NCBI GenBank assembly: GCA_027080605.1
Contig: JALWRO010000281.1
Coordinates: 1-12,854, forward strand
Reading direction: 5' to 3'
Source: Campylobacterales bacterium
GTDB taxonomy: Bacteria > Campylobacterota > Campylobacteria > Campylobacterales > QNZT01
Length of the DNA: 12,854 bases
Shown piece after piece: positions 1 through 5,721 of this stretch (its first letter is position 1; every line of letters starts with the position of its first letter). Position numbers and translations under genes: made by a program. Below the pieces are notes generated by a model, which saw only the letters and a program-made list of their open reading frames with translations, had not been told where the DNA came from and did no database searches.

Positions 1-770
1 AGTCTCGCTTTCTGTTCATGAATGGTTTTGGTCACGCTTTGCAAGAGCTCTTTGAAGTTGTTGCGCAGCGTTTCGTCGATATTGTCGTTTTCGAGGTTTT
101 TGAGATACTCTTTGCTGATCTGTTCCGTGCGGTAGAGGTAGACATTGAAAAATTTCCGCGCTTTGGAGAGGTCGTTGGGATCTTTCTCGATAGCGCCGAT
201 CACATCTTCGGTCTCCTGGACTACGGAGTCGATCATCGCCTCCACTTCCGGATCTTTGACACGCTGCCGGATCTTTTTAAGGTGATCCACACTCTTTTTC
301 GCCCGACCGGTAATCTCAATCACCTCTTCGGCGGTCACACCGATGCCAAGTTCACCCACTTTGTCTTCGACAGGATCGAAACCGTAGTAGAGGTAAAAGC
401 CAATCATGAAGAAAACCGCCAGTACGATACTGAGTATCAACCCGTTATGCGCAGCGAAGAGAGAGGTGTAAAAGGTGGCAAACGCAAGCACAATTGCGGA
501 AACGGTTTTGTACTTGAGTTTCGGTGCTTTGGCGAGGATGCTTTTGTTATATTCCCGCTCCGCCAGAAAGCCTTTTCGGGCGATTGTCGCACCCAGAAGA
601 TAGAGCGCAGTCGCGATTGCCAGCGTCAGGATAGCAGTGGTCTTTCCGGCGATCAGCGCGAAAAAGAGACCGAGTATCAGCGGCAGCGCGAGGATGTAGA
701 GCAAAACACCTTTGATGAAGAAAGGTTTTTTCCCGTCAGCCGTCGGGTCGTAGCGTTTTGCAAGTGCCAT
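1..770 (-). CDS. XpaC-family membrane protein (5-bromo-4-chloroindolyl phosphate hydrolysis protein family), C-terminus cut by window edge
   Basis: The reverse strand carries an open frame from ATG at 770-768 to the window edge: 256 complete codons and no stop. The first 15 or so residues are polar. Hydrophobic segments follow at about residues 21-41, 45-62, 90-106 and 111-130, giving probably four membrane passes. The rest, about 140-256, is charged and helical, with an A-R-K-F-F-N-V-Y-L-Y stretch near 204-213. This plan matches the XpaC / halogen-hydrolase family (pfam10112), whose real biochemical role is unclear. In many bacteria a telA/yaaN-like 'toxic anion resistance' gene lies next to xpaC; it would fall just left of this window, which cannot be seen. 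The start is two bases after the stop of the upstream microprotein gene, so the two are probably co-transcribed. Family assignment is from memory of the fold and sequence style. The open frame itself is certain. Confidence 0.72.
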   Translation of the reverse strand, partial: MALAKRYDPTADGKKPFFIKGVLLYILALPLILGLFFALIAGKTTAILTLAIATALYLLGATIARKGFLAEREYNKSILAKAPKLKYKTVSAIVLAFATFYTSLFAAHNGLILSIVLAVFFMIGFYLYYGFDPVEDKVGELGIGVTAEEVIEITGRAKKSVDHLKKIRQRVKDPEVEAMIDSVVQETEDVIGAIEKDPNDLSKARKFFNVYLYRTEQISKEYLKNLENDNIDETLRNNFKELLQSVTKTIHEQKAR

Positions 771-772
771 CG

Positions 773-871
773 TCATTCTCCCAGCAGTTCAAAAAGGGCT
801 TGCCATGCAACTGCACCGAGCGTAGCGAAAACCAGCAGGAAACCGATAAATTTGTTCAGCGCAATCTGCAT
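773..871 (-). CDS. 32-residue single-pass membrane microprotein upstream of the xpaC-like gene
   Basis: This short minus-strand frame runs from ATG (871-869) to TGA (775-773) and encodes 32 residues: a short polar head (MQIALNK), a hydrophobic stretch at about residues 8-26 (FIGFLLVFATLGAVAWQAL) and an acidic end (FELLGE). It is therefore probably one membrane helix. An AAAGGA ribosome-binding site sits 7 bases before the ATG. An ATG 5 bases further upstream would give only six residues, so the second ATG is chosen. The stop is two bases from the xpaC-like start, which suggests translational coupling. Nothing identifies a function. It may be a small partner of the XpaC-like protein, or a leader peptide that mainly delivers ribosomes to it. 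Confidence 0.6.
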   Translation of the reverse strand: MQIALNKFIGFLLVFATLGAVAWQALFELLGE

Positions 872-890
872 TTCATGATCCTTTGAAACT

Positions 891-897
891 ATTCTAA
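891..897 (-). promoter_or_regulatory. Possible -10 box for the microprotein-xpaC unit
   Basis: Read on the minus strand this is TTAGAAT, about 20 bases before the microprotein start and followed by its AAAGGA ribosome-binding site. No good -35 is seen, which is common in Campylobacterota. The call rests on position and a loose match only. Confidence 0.3.
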
Positions 898-904
898 CAG
901 AGTT

Positions 905-945
905 TAATCGATTAGAAGATAAAATTGATTATCAATGATTATACT
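905..945 (+). promoter_or_regulatory. argD operon promoter region with palindromes
   Basis: The 97-bp divergent gap holds a perfect 10-bp palindrome TAATCGATTA (905-914) and an inverted repeat ATTGAT-T-ATCAAT (924-936). GATTAT is repeated at 927-932 and 937-942, a 10-bp step. A -10-like TATACT lies at 940-945, leaving a leader of roughly 16-18 bases before ATG 969. The arrangement could be a promoter with an operator for a dimeric regulator, possibly acting on both divergent units. No specific regulator can be named. The spacing does not fit FNR, and the match to a Fur box is only partial. Confidence 0.35.
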
Positions 946-968
946 CCAGTTAATTTTAAGGAATTATT

Positions 969-2156
969 ATGTTTGAAGAGATGGACAAAGATTTTATATT
1001 ACATTCATACGGGCGAAACTATGTCAATTTTACGCACGGTGCGGGTGCTAAAGTGTGGGATGACCAGGACAACGAATATATCGATTTTACCTCGGGTATC
1101 GGTGTGGTAAGCGTAGGACACGCAAACGAACGTGTCAGCAACGCGATCTGCGATCAGGCGAAGAAGATCATCCACATCTCCAACCTCTATCTGATCGAGC
1201 CGCAGGCGAAGCTGGCGAAATCGCTGGTGGAGAAGTCTGGATACGATATGCGCTGTTTTTTTGCCAACAGCGGTGCCGAAGCGAATGAAGGGGCGATCAA
1301 GATTGCGCGTAAATACGGTGAAGTGGACGGTGAGCCAAAACGCTACAAAGTGATCACCCTCAAACACTCTTTTCATGGACGAACCATCTCGACACTCAAA
1401 GCGACGGGGCAGGAGAAGATGCACAACTATTTCGGACCTTTCCCGGACGGTTTTGTCTATGCGGACGATATCGACCATATCGCTTCGCTGATCGACGACC
1501 ATACCGTCTGTGTCATGATTGAACTGGTGCAGGGGGAGGGCGGTGTCGAACCGCAGGATAAAGCCAAAGTGCAGCAATTGGCGAAGATGCTCAAAGAGCG
1601 CGATATTTTGCTGGCGATCGACGAAGTGCAGACGGGGATTTACCGCACCGGAGAACTTTTTGCGGCGAATCTCTATGAAATCGAGCCCGATATCATCACC
1701 GTTGCCAAAGGGCTGGGAAACGGCGTGCCGATCGGTGTGGTGATGACGACGCTCAAAGATATCTTTTCCCCGGGTGATCACGGCAGTACCTTTGGCGGAA
1801 ACTACCTCGTGACACGCGCGGCATTTGAAGTGCTGGAGATACTCGACGGCTACAAAAACAGCGGCGGGCTGGATGCGTCGCTGTTCTATTTTGAAAAGCG
1901 GCTTCATGAATTTGTCGAAAAGTATCCCGACATTATCGAAAAGGCGGTCGGTCTGGGGCTGATGCGCGGGTTGCGTATCAAAAGTGCGGCGTTGCTGAGT
2001 GCTCTGGTCGAAAACGCTTTCAACGAAAAACTACTGGTGCTCAAAGCGGGGCGCAATACACTTCGCTTTCTGCCGCCGCTGACCATCTCCCGTGAAGAGA
2101 CAGACGAAGGGTTTGCACGGCTGGAAAAAGCGTTTGCGGCAACCAAGGCTTCATGA
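969..2156 (+). CDS. argD: Acetylornithine aminotransferase (class III, PLP-dependent)
   Basis: The 395-residue product catalyses the reversible transamination of N-acetylglutamate semialdehyde with glutamate in arginine biosynthesis (EC 2.6.1.11), in the cytoplasm. The family signatures appear in order: NSGAEANEGAIK at about 100-111 (phosphate-binding loop), SFHGRT at 134-139, DEVQTG at 218-223 with Asp218 contacting the PLP ring nitrogen, the Schiff-base lysine Lys247 in TVAKGLGNG, GSTFGGN at 272-278, and Arg366 in TLRFLPP, expected to bind the substrate carboxylate. Length is normal for ArgD. ATG 969 is preceded by AAGGAA at 958-963, five bases away. It is first in a tight operon; the next gene starts two bases after its stop. 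Related class III enzymes (succinyldiaminopimelate, ornithine or GABA aminotransferases) look alike, and ArgD often also serves lysine biosynthesis, so exact substrate range is inferred. Confidence 0.92.
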   Translation: MFEEMDKDFILHSYGRNYVNFTHGAGAKVWDDQDNEYIDFTSGIGVVSVGHANERVSNAICDQAKKIIHISNLYLIEPQAKLAKSLVEKSGYDMRCFFANSGAEANEGAIKIARKYGEVDGEPKRYKVITLKHSFHGRTISTLKATGQEKMHNYFGPFPDGFVYADDIDHIASLIDDHTVCVMIELVQGEGGVEPQDKAKVQQLAKMLKERDILLAIDEVQTGIYRTGELFAANLYEIEPDIITVAKGLGNGVPIGVVMTTLKDIFSPGDHGSTFGGNYLVTRAAFEVLEILDGYKNSGGLDASLFYFEKRLHEFVEKYPDIIEKAVGLGLMRGLRIKSAALLSALVENAFNEKLLVLKAGRNTLRFLPPLTISREETDEGFARLEKAFAATKAS

Positions 2157-2157
2157 A

Positions 2158-3192
2158 GTGATACCGTTTAGTGACTATATGCGGGAGTGGCTCTACGGTA
2201 AAGAGGGCTACTACACGAAGTTTCGGACAATCGGAAAAGAGGGTGATTTCTACACGGCGGTCAGTTCGAGTATGTTTTTCGGCGGTGCGATCGCCAAACG
2301 TTTTATCGATGTGATCGATGAGGGATTTTTACCGGAAAATACGACCATCGTTGAAGTCGGAGCGCACCAGGGATATCTGCTGGCGGATATGGTGCAGTTT
2401 ATCTACACCCTGCGTCCGGAGCTGTTGCAAACGGTGCACTTTGCCATCGTCGAACCACAGCAAGAGAACCGTGAAGCGCAGCGGAAATATTTTTATGAAA
2501 GCTTCGGCGATGCTGTTTCTCTGGAACTCTGCGGCGATTTGTCGGAACTCTCCCTTTCAAGCGCTTTTGTCGTTGCCAACGAGATTTTCGACGCTTTTCC
2601 CTGTGAACTGGTCAAAGGCGGCGAAATGCTCTATGCCGAAGCGGGGCACCGTTTTCATTTTGGACAGCAGGATGATTTTACGGCGGAGATCGTGCAGCGT
2701 TACGGGTTGGAGAAAGGCGAAGTTGCCAGAGGCTACGAAGCGTTTGCGGCAGCGATGGCAAAGGCGTTTGGAAAGTATGAGTTTGTCACCTTCGACTACG
2801 GTGATCTCGAACCCAGACCCGACTACTCGATCCGGCTCTACTACAAGCATCAGTCGATCCCTTTCTTCGCGCTGACCGATTTTGTGGAAGATGCGCAGGA
2901 GAAGCCCGAAGGTTTGACACTGGAGATGCTTTACGGCAAAAGCGACATCACGTACGATGTCCACTTCAACCACCTGATCGATGCGTACAAAGCCAGCGGT
3001 GCGACACTTCATGAATACCGCACCCAGTTGGCAATGCTGGTAAATTTTGGTATCATAACCCTGCTGGATATGCTGAAGCAAAATGCGGATGAGAGAACAT
3101 ATCAGGCAGAACTCAACCGCGCCAAAATGCTCATCGACCCGACCTTTATGGGCGAGCGTTTCAAAGGCGTGATATTTCGCAAAGGGGAATGA
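2158..3192 (+). CDS. MidA/NDUFAF7-type SAM-dependent methyltransferase (COG1565)
   Basis: The frame is open further upstream inside argD, but the likely start is GTG at 2158, one base after the argD stop, with AAGG at 2145-2148. This gives 344 residues beginning MIPFSDYMREWLYG, as expected for the family's N-terminus. Seen in that numbering: GDFYTAVSSS near 29-38, the SAM-binding glycine motif VEVGAHQG near 65-72, an acidic end of the second strand (VEP near 98-100), and NEIFDAFP near 141-148, the hallmark of the family. Eukaryotic NDUFAF7 methylates an arginine of a complex I subunit (NDUFS2), and the bacterial relatives are thought to act similarly, so assembly of a respiratory NADH:quinone oxidoreductase is a plausible role here, by inference only. 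ATG 2179 is an alternative start that would remove seven residues. Confidence 0.82.
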   Translation: MIPFSDYMREWLYGKEGYYTKFRTIGKEGDFYTAVSSSMFFGGAIAKRFIDVIDEGFLPENTTIVEVGAHQGYLLADMVQFIYTLRPELLQTVHFAIVEPQQENREAQRKYFYESFGDAVSLELCGDLSELSLSSAFVVANEIFDAFPCELVKGGEMLYAEAGHRFHFGQQDDFTAEIVQRYGLEKGEVARGYEAFAAAMAKAFGKYEFVTFDYGDLEPRPDYSIRLYYKHQSIPFFALTDFVEDAQEKPEGLTLEMLYGKSDITYDVHFNHLIDAYKASGATLHEYRTQLAMLVNFGIITLLDMLKQNADERTYQAELNRAKMLIDPTFMGERFKGVIFRKGE

Positions 3193-3193
3193 G

Positions 3194-3397
3194 ATGATCC
3201 ACATCATTGTCAACGGGGAAAAAAGAACAATCGATGCAAACACCACCATCAAAGCGCTGCTGGAAGAGCTCGGCATCGCCGACAAAACGATGGCAAGCGC
3301 AGTCAATATGGAAGTCGTCAAAAAAGAGGCGTGGGAAACCCACACACTTCATGAAGGAGACAAAGTAGAGTTCCTTCACTTTGTCGGCGGGGGCTGA
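3194..3397 (+). CDS. thiS: Sulfur carrier protein ThiS
   Basis: The 67-residue protein has a beta-grasp (ubiquitin-like) pattern: MIHIIVNGEKR, then TIKALLEELGI, then AVNMEVV, then GDKVEFLHFVGGG. It ends in the Gly-Gly tail that is adenylated and thiocarboxylated to donate sulfur to the thiazole ring of thiamine. ThiS is normally about 65 residues, so length fits. A strong AAAGGGG lies at 3181-3187 and the ATG is one base after the preceding stop. Its usual partners thiF, thiG and thiH are not in the window, so thiamine synthesis depends on genes elsewhere. MoaD-like carriers share the fold and tail but are usually nearer 80 residues; ThiS is preferred on length and sequence. The gene overlaps the next by one base (TGATG). 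Confidence 0.88.
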   Translation: MIHIIVNGEKRTIDANTTIKALLEELGIADKTMASAVNMEVVKKEAWETHTLHEGDKVEFLHFVGGG

Positions 3398-3981
3398 TGT
3401 TCGCCGACGACAACTTCGCCGAATCGTTTCATGAACTCTCTCTGGCAAATGAGACACTTTTAAAAAAAGAGTTTGAGGAGTGCAGTTTCAGCGGGTGTGA
3501 TTTTACGTATGCCAAAATCAAAGCCTCTCTCTTTTCAGACTGCATGTTTCACCAGTGTAATTTTACCCTTGCCGATCTGACCGACAGCCGCTTTTCCAAT
3601 GTGACGTTTCGCGAATGCAAATTGATCGGCATTGACTGGGGAAGGGCGGACTGGAGTTCACTGACACTGCGTCCATTGAAGTTTCACCGCTCCACACTCA
3701 ACAGCGCTTCGCTTTTCGGACTCGATCTGCGCAAATGGGAGATACGCGAATGCGATGCCGCAGAGGCGGATTTCAGGGAAGTGAATCTATCCGGGGCAGA
3801 TCTCTCATATACAGATCTTACCAATGCACTTTTTCACCACACTGACCTGAGCGAAGCCGATCTGTGCGATGCAAAAAACTTCATGATCGATATCCGTACC
3901 AACACGCTGACAGGTGCAAAATTCAGTCGTTATAATGCGCTCAGACTGTTAAGCGGGCTCGATATTGTGTTAGTAGATTGA
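3397..3981 (+). CDS. Pentapeptide-repeat protein (Qnr/McbG-like in general form)
   Basis: The 194-residue protein is built of A(D/N)LXX-type pentapeptides. One block is at about 29-83 (CSFSGCDFTYAKIKASLF and DCMFHQCNFTLADL, then RFSNVTFRECKLIGIDW). A second is at about 106-160 (LFGLDLRKWEIREC, AEADFREVNLSGADLSYTDL, LSEADLCDA). Such repeats fold as a right-handed four-sided beta-helix. In Qnr, MfpA and McbG this rod imitates DNA and binds gyrase. The two-block plan and hydrophobic tail ending (L-S-G-L-D-I-V-L-V-D) resemble Qnr's general form, which is usually about 218 residues, but most pentapeptide proteins have no known function, so gyrase binding is inference. No signal peptide is seen, so it is probably cytoplasmic. 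ATG overlaps the thiS stop by one base and a G-rich stretch just before it can act as ribosome-binding site. It is the last gene of the argD operon. Confidence 0.85.
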   Translation: MFADDNFAESFHELSLANETLLKKEFEECSFSGCDFTYAKIKASLFSDCMFHQCNFTLADLTDSRFSNVTFRECKLIGIDWGRADWSSLTLRPLKFHRSTLNSASLFGLDLRKWEIRECDAAEADFREVNLSGADLSYTDLTNALFHHTDLSEADLCDAKNFMIDIRTNTLTGAKFSRYNALRLLSGLDIVLVD

Positions 3982-4929
3982 TTATCTCCCCAGCAACATA
4001 CCGAGGTTGAGGGTAAAGAGTGTTTCGGTGCGGTAGCTGTTGTCGCGTCTTTTTCTGAGTTTGGGTACCAGTTCCGCAAAGAACCATTTGTCGAAGCGGT
4101 GGAAATATCCGGCGCTGATACTGCAGCTGTCGTGCGCGAAGTGCTCCTCTTTCTCCCAGGAGGTGGTGTAGTCCGTTTTATAGACGATGCGGTTGTTCAG
4201 ATCGAAGATTTGGTAGAGCGTGAGGCTGTTGGTCAGGTAGAGTGTGCTTTCCCCTTTCCAGAAGAGTTTGTTGCTTTGCCCCACCCAGTAGTCGGGTGTG
4301 ACAGGTTTGAAGAAGGTGACGGTTGTGGATGCCGCAAGGTCGTTGCCGTTGAGATAGTAGTAGAGGGCGTTGTCCCAGGAAGTTTCGAGAAAGGTTTCGC
4401 TCAGGTAGCTTTTGTCCACTCCCAGTTTCAGGTAGGGACCAAACGGCGCACGGAGTTTGAAACTGAGTTTGCCGTAAGCTGCGCTGCGTTTTTTGCGGTA
4501 GAGGTAATATTTCAGACCGACGTGGAGTTTGGAGTCGTTGACAATATCGTCATAGCCGGTGGAAGCGCTCTGGTTGTCGATCTCCTGGTTGTCCTTCTGG
4601 CTGAATGTCAGTTCAACCCTGTTTTTCAGCTGGGGCAGAACAATTTTCCCCCGCAGATGCAGGTTGACAGCCGGTCCCTCTTTAAGCGAAAGGACAACCT
4701 GCAGTTTGTTTTCACGGATTTGCCGGTAACAGGTTTTGTTGATCTCATCGCTCCCGCTGAAAAACATATCGATCTTTTCGAGGAAACGGTGGTAATGTCG
4801 CGTGGAGGATTTTCGGAAATTCTGACTCATCTCTTTGGTGTAGCATACGGTGGAGTTCAGATCGATCATCTGCGCCTGCAGCGATGGGAGGAACAGCAGC
4901 AAAAAAAATAAAACGAGTGCCTTTTTCAT
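3982..4929 (-). CDS. Probable outer-membrane beta-barrel protein, unknown function
   Basis: The 315-residue protein starts with a clear signal peptide (MKKALVLFFLLLFLPSLQA, cleavage before Gln20). Residues about 25-75 are polar, with Cys29 and Cys67 and a histidine/arginine-rich segment, perhaps a small periplasmic or plug part. From about 75 onward, alternating hydrophobic strands rich in Tyr, Phe and Trp are separated by charged turns, as in outer-membrane barrels; perhaps 10-14 strands can be drawn by eye. The end is L-F-T-L-N-L-G-M-L-L-G-R, without the usual terminal Phe/Tyr that BamA recognises; the last aromatic is Phe305. I do not recognise the family. It converges on the pentapeptide gene with stop codons directly abutting, and no terminator hairpin is visible between them. 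Its ribosome-binding site is weak: AGGA lies about 19 bases upstream. Confidence 0.72.
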   Translation of the reverse strand: MKKALVLFFLLLFLPSLQAQMIDLNSTVCYTKEMSQNFRKSSTRHYHRFLEKIDMFFSGSDEINKTCYRQIRENKLQVVLSLKEGPAVNLHLRGKIVLPQLKNRVELTFSQKDNQEIDNQSASTGYDDIVNDSKLHVGLKYYLYRKKRSAAYGKLSFKLRAPFGPYLKLGVDKSYLSETFLETSWDNALYYYLNGNDLAASTTVTFFKPVTPDYWVGQSNKLFWKGESTLYLTNSLTLYQIFDLNNRIVYKTDYTTSWEKEEHFAHDSCSISAGYFHRFDKWFFAELVPKLRKRRDNSYRTETLFTLNLGMLLGR

Positions 4930-4965
4930 TGTTTTGTTTTACAAGTCCTGAGATATGTCAGCCAT

Positions 4966-4971
4966 ATTGTA
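4966..4971 (-). promoter_or_regulatory. Possible -10 box (TACAAT) for the beta-barrel gene
   Basis: Read on the minus strand this is TACAAT, 37 bases before the ATG at 4929. The same bases fall at about the -35 position of the opposite promoter, so the two transcription units may compete for this segment. The match is good but alone. Confidence 0.35.
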
Positions 4972-4987
4972 TCTATCTGTAACTTAA

Positions 4988-4996
4988 TGCTATAAT
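4988..4996 (+). promoter_or_regulatory. Extended -10 promoter (TGC-TATAAT) for the exported protein gene
   Basis: TGC followed by a perfect TATAAT at 4991-4996 is an extended -10. A weak -35-like TTGTAT at 4967-4972 is 18 bases upstream. Transcription would start near 5003, giving a leader of about 26 bases that contains AGGA at 5019-5022 before ATG 5029. Confidence 0.6.
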
Positions 4997-5028
4997 GTTG
5001 TTATAAAATAATGATTTCAGGATGCTCA

Positions 5029-5649
5029 ATGAAACTGTTGATAATAGCGCTGCTCTTCATGAAATACCTTTATGCGGAAGCTTCGGTCAGGTATTTGCAG
5101 CTGGGGAATGAAACACTGACACTTTTGGAAGAGCCGTATGACCTGTACGACAGCAAAGGGGTCTCTGTCAGATTCTACAAAGAGTCGGAAAATCAGGATT
5201 TGCACTATCTGAAAACTTTCGTACTTCATGACAAAACCGGCAGCTGTTTCGGAAAAAGCATCCAGCAGGGTGTCTATCAAAGTGATGGGGACATACTGGT
5301 TTTATATACACTCTGGACACGCAGCGGCTCTGTTCAGGAAGCACCTTACGGTGCCAGAATCGCACGTTTGAAACTCCAGCCCGACGGTTCACTGAAACAA
5401 ATTTCCGCAAAACTCTACATCGAATCTCACCGTAAAAAGCGACACGACACGAGCGGTATGTTCTACCTGTTTCATGCACCCGAAAATGATATGCAAAAAG
5501 CGCAACGCAAAGCCTATATCGCGCAAATGGAAAAATTGTACGGCGGGCAATTTGTGGTTGGAGAAGAGGCGGAAACAGTGCTTCATGAAGTGCGTAAAGC
5601 GATTGAAAAAGAGGAGGCACGGGAAGAGTCGGTATGGAAGAGGAGATGA
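5029..5649 (+). CDS. Exported protein of unknown function
   Basis: ATG 5029 is chosen over the in-frame ATG at 5011 because AGGA at 5019-5022 lies six bases before it and because it gives a clean signal peptide (MKLLIIALLFMKYLYA, cleavage probably after Ala16 or Ala18). The product has 206 residues. The mature part begins with mixed beta-type sequence (SVRYLQLGNETLTLLEEPYD), has a lone cysteine at Cys73 (GSCFGKS) and a glycine/tyrosine-containing middle. It ends in a very charged stretch at about 152-206 (KAQRKAYIAQMEKL, then EVRKAIEKEEAREE), probably helical or coiled. No lipobox and no catalytic motif are seen, and I recognise no family. It is divergent from the outer-membrane protein gene and has its own promoter, so a periplasmic or envelope role is likely but unproven. 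Confidence 0.75.
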   Translation: MKLLIIALLFMKYLYAEASVRYLQLGNETLTLLEEPYDLYDSKGVSVRFYKESENQDLHYLKTFVLHDKTGSCFGKSIQQGVYQSDGDILVLYTLWTRSGSVQEAPYGARIARLKLQPDGSLKQISAKLYIESHRKKRHDTSGMFYLFHAPENDMQKAQRKAYIAQMEKLYGGQFVVGEEAETVLHEVRKAIEKEEAREESVWKRR

Positions 5650-5658
5650 TGCTATACT
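5650..5658 (+). promoter_or_regulatory. Extended -10 promoter (TGC-TATACT) ahead of manC
   Basis: TGC-TATACT immediately follows the stop of the exported-protein gene. A leader of about 57 bases would result. It includes an A/T inverted repeat AAAATATA-TTTTT-TATATTTT at 5686-5706, which might instead be a second promoter element. No -35 is evident. Confidence 0.45.
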
Positions 5659-5721
5659 TTAAGCCCTTACAAATAAAAAGAAGATAAAATATATTTTTTA
5701 TATTTTCAAAAGTGAGATCTC

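Noticed and set aside
18..878. 286-codon plus-strand frame at the left edge
   Set aside because: It is antisense to the XpaC-like gene and the membrane microprotein, whose minus-strand reading gives sensible membrane segments and ribosome-binding sites. The plus-strand product has no recognisable composition or start signal.
924..945. Fur or FNR box upstream of argD
   Set aside because: The half-sites TTGAT/ATCAA are separated by one base, not the four needed for FNR, and the match to the 19-bp Fur consensus is only partial.
1005..1907. 300-codon minus-strand frame
   Set aside because: It lies entirely antisense to argD, which has all catalytic motifs; it is a shadow of GC-biased codon positions.
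2092..2157. Upstream extension of the methyltransferase into argD (ATG 2092)
   Set aside because: The extra 22 residues are basic, out-of-frame argD sequence with no family similarity; GTG 2158 after the argD stop has better context.
3982..3984. Bidirectional terminator between the convergent genes
   Set aside because: The two stop codons abut directly and no GC-rich stem with flanking T and A runs can be drawn nearby.
4099..4911. 270-codon plus-strand frame
   Set aside because: It is antisense to the beta-barrel protein gene, which has a signal peptide and strand pattern; no ribosome-binding site supports the plus frame.
5686..5706. A/T inverted repeat before manC as a terminator
   Set aside because: The stem contains only A-T pairs, and the sequence is as easily explained as promoter-region A/T richness.
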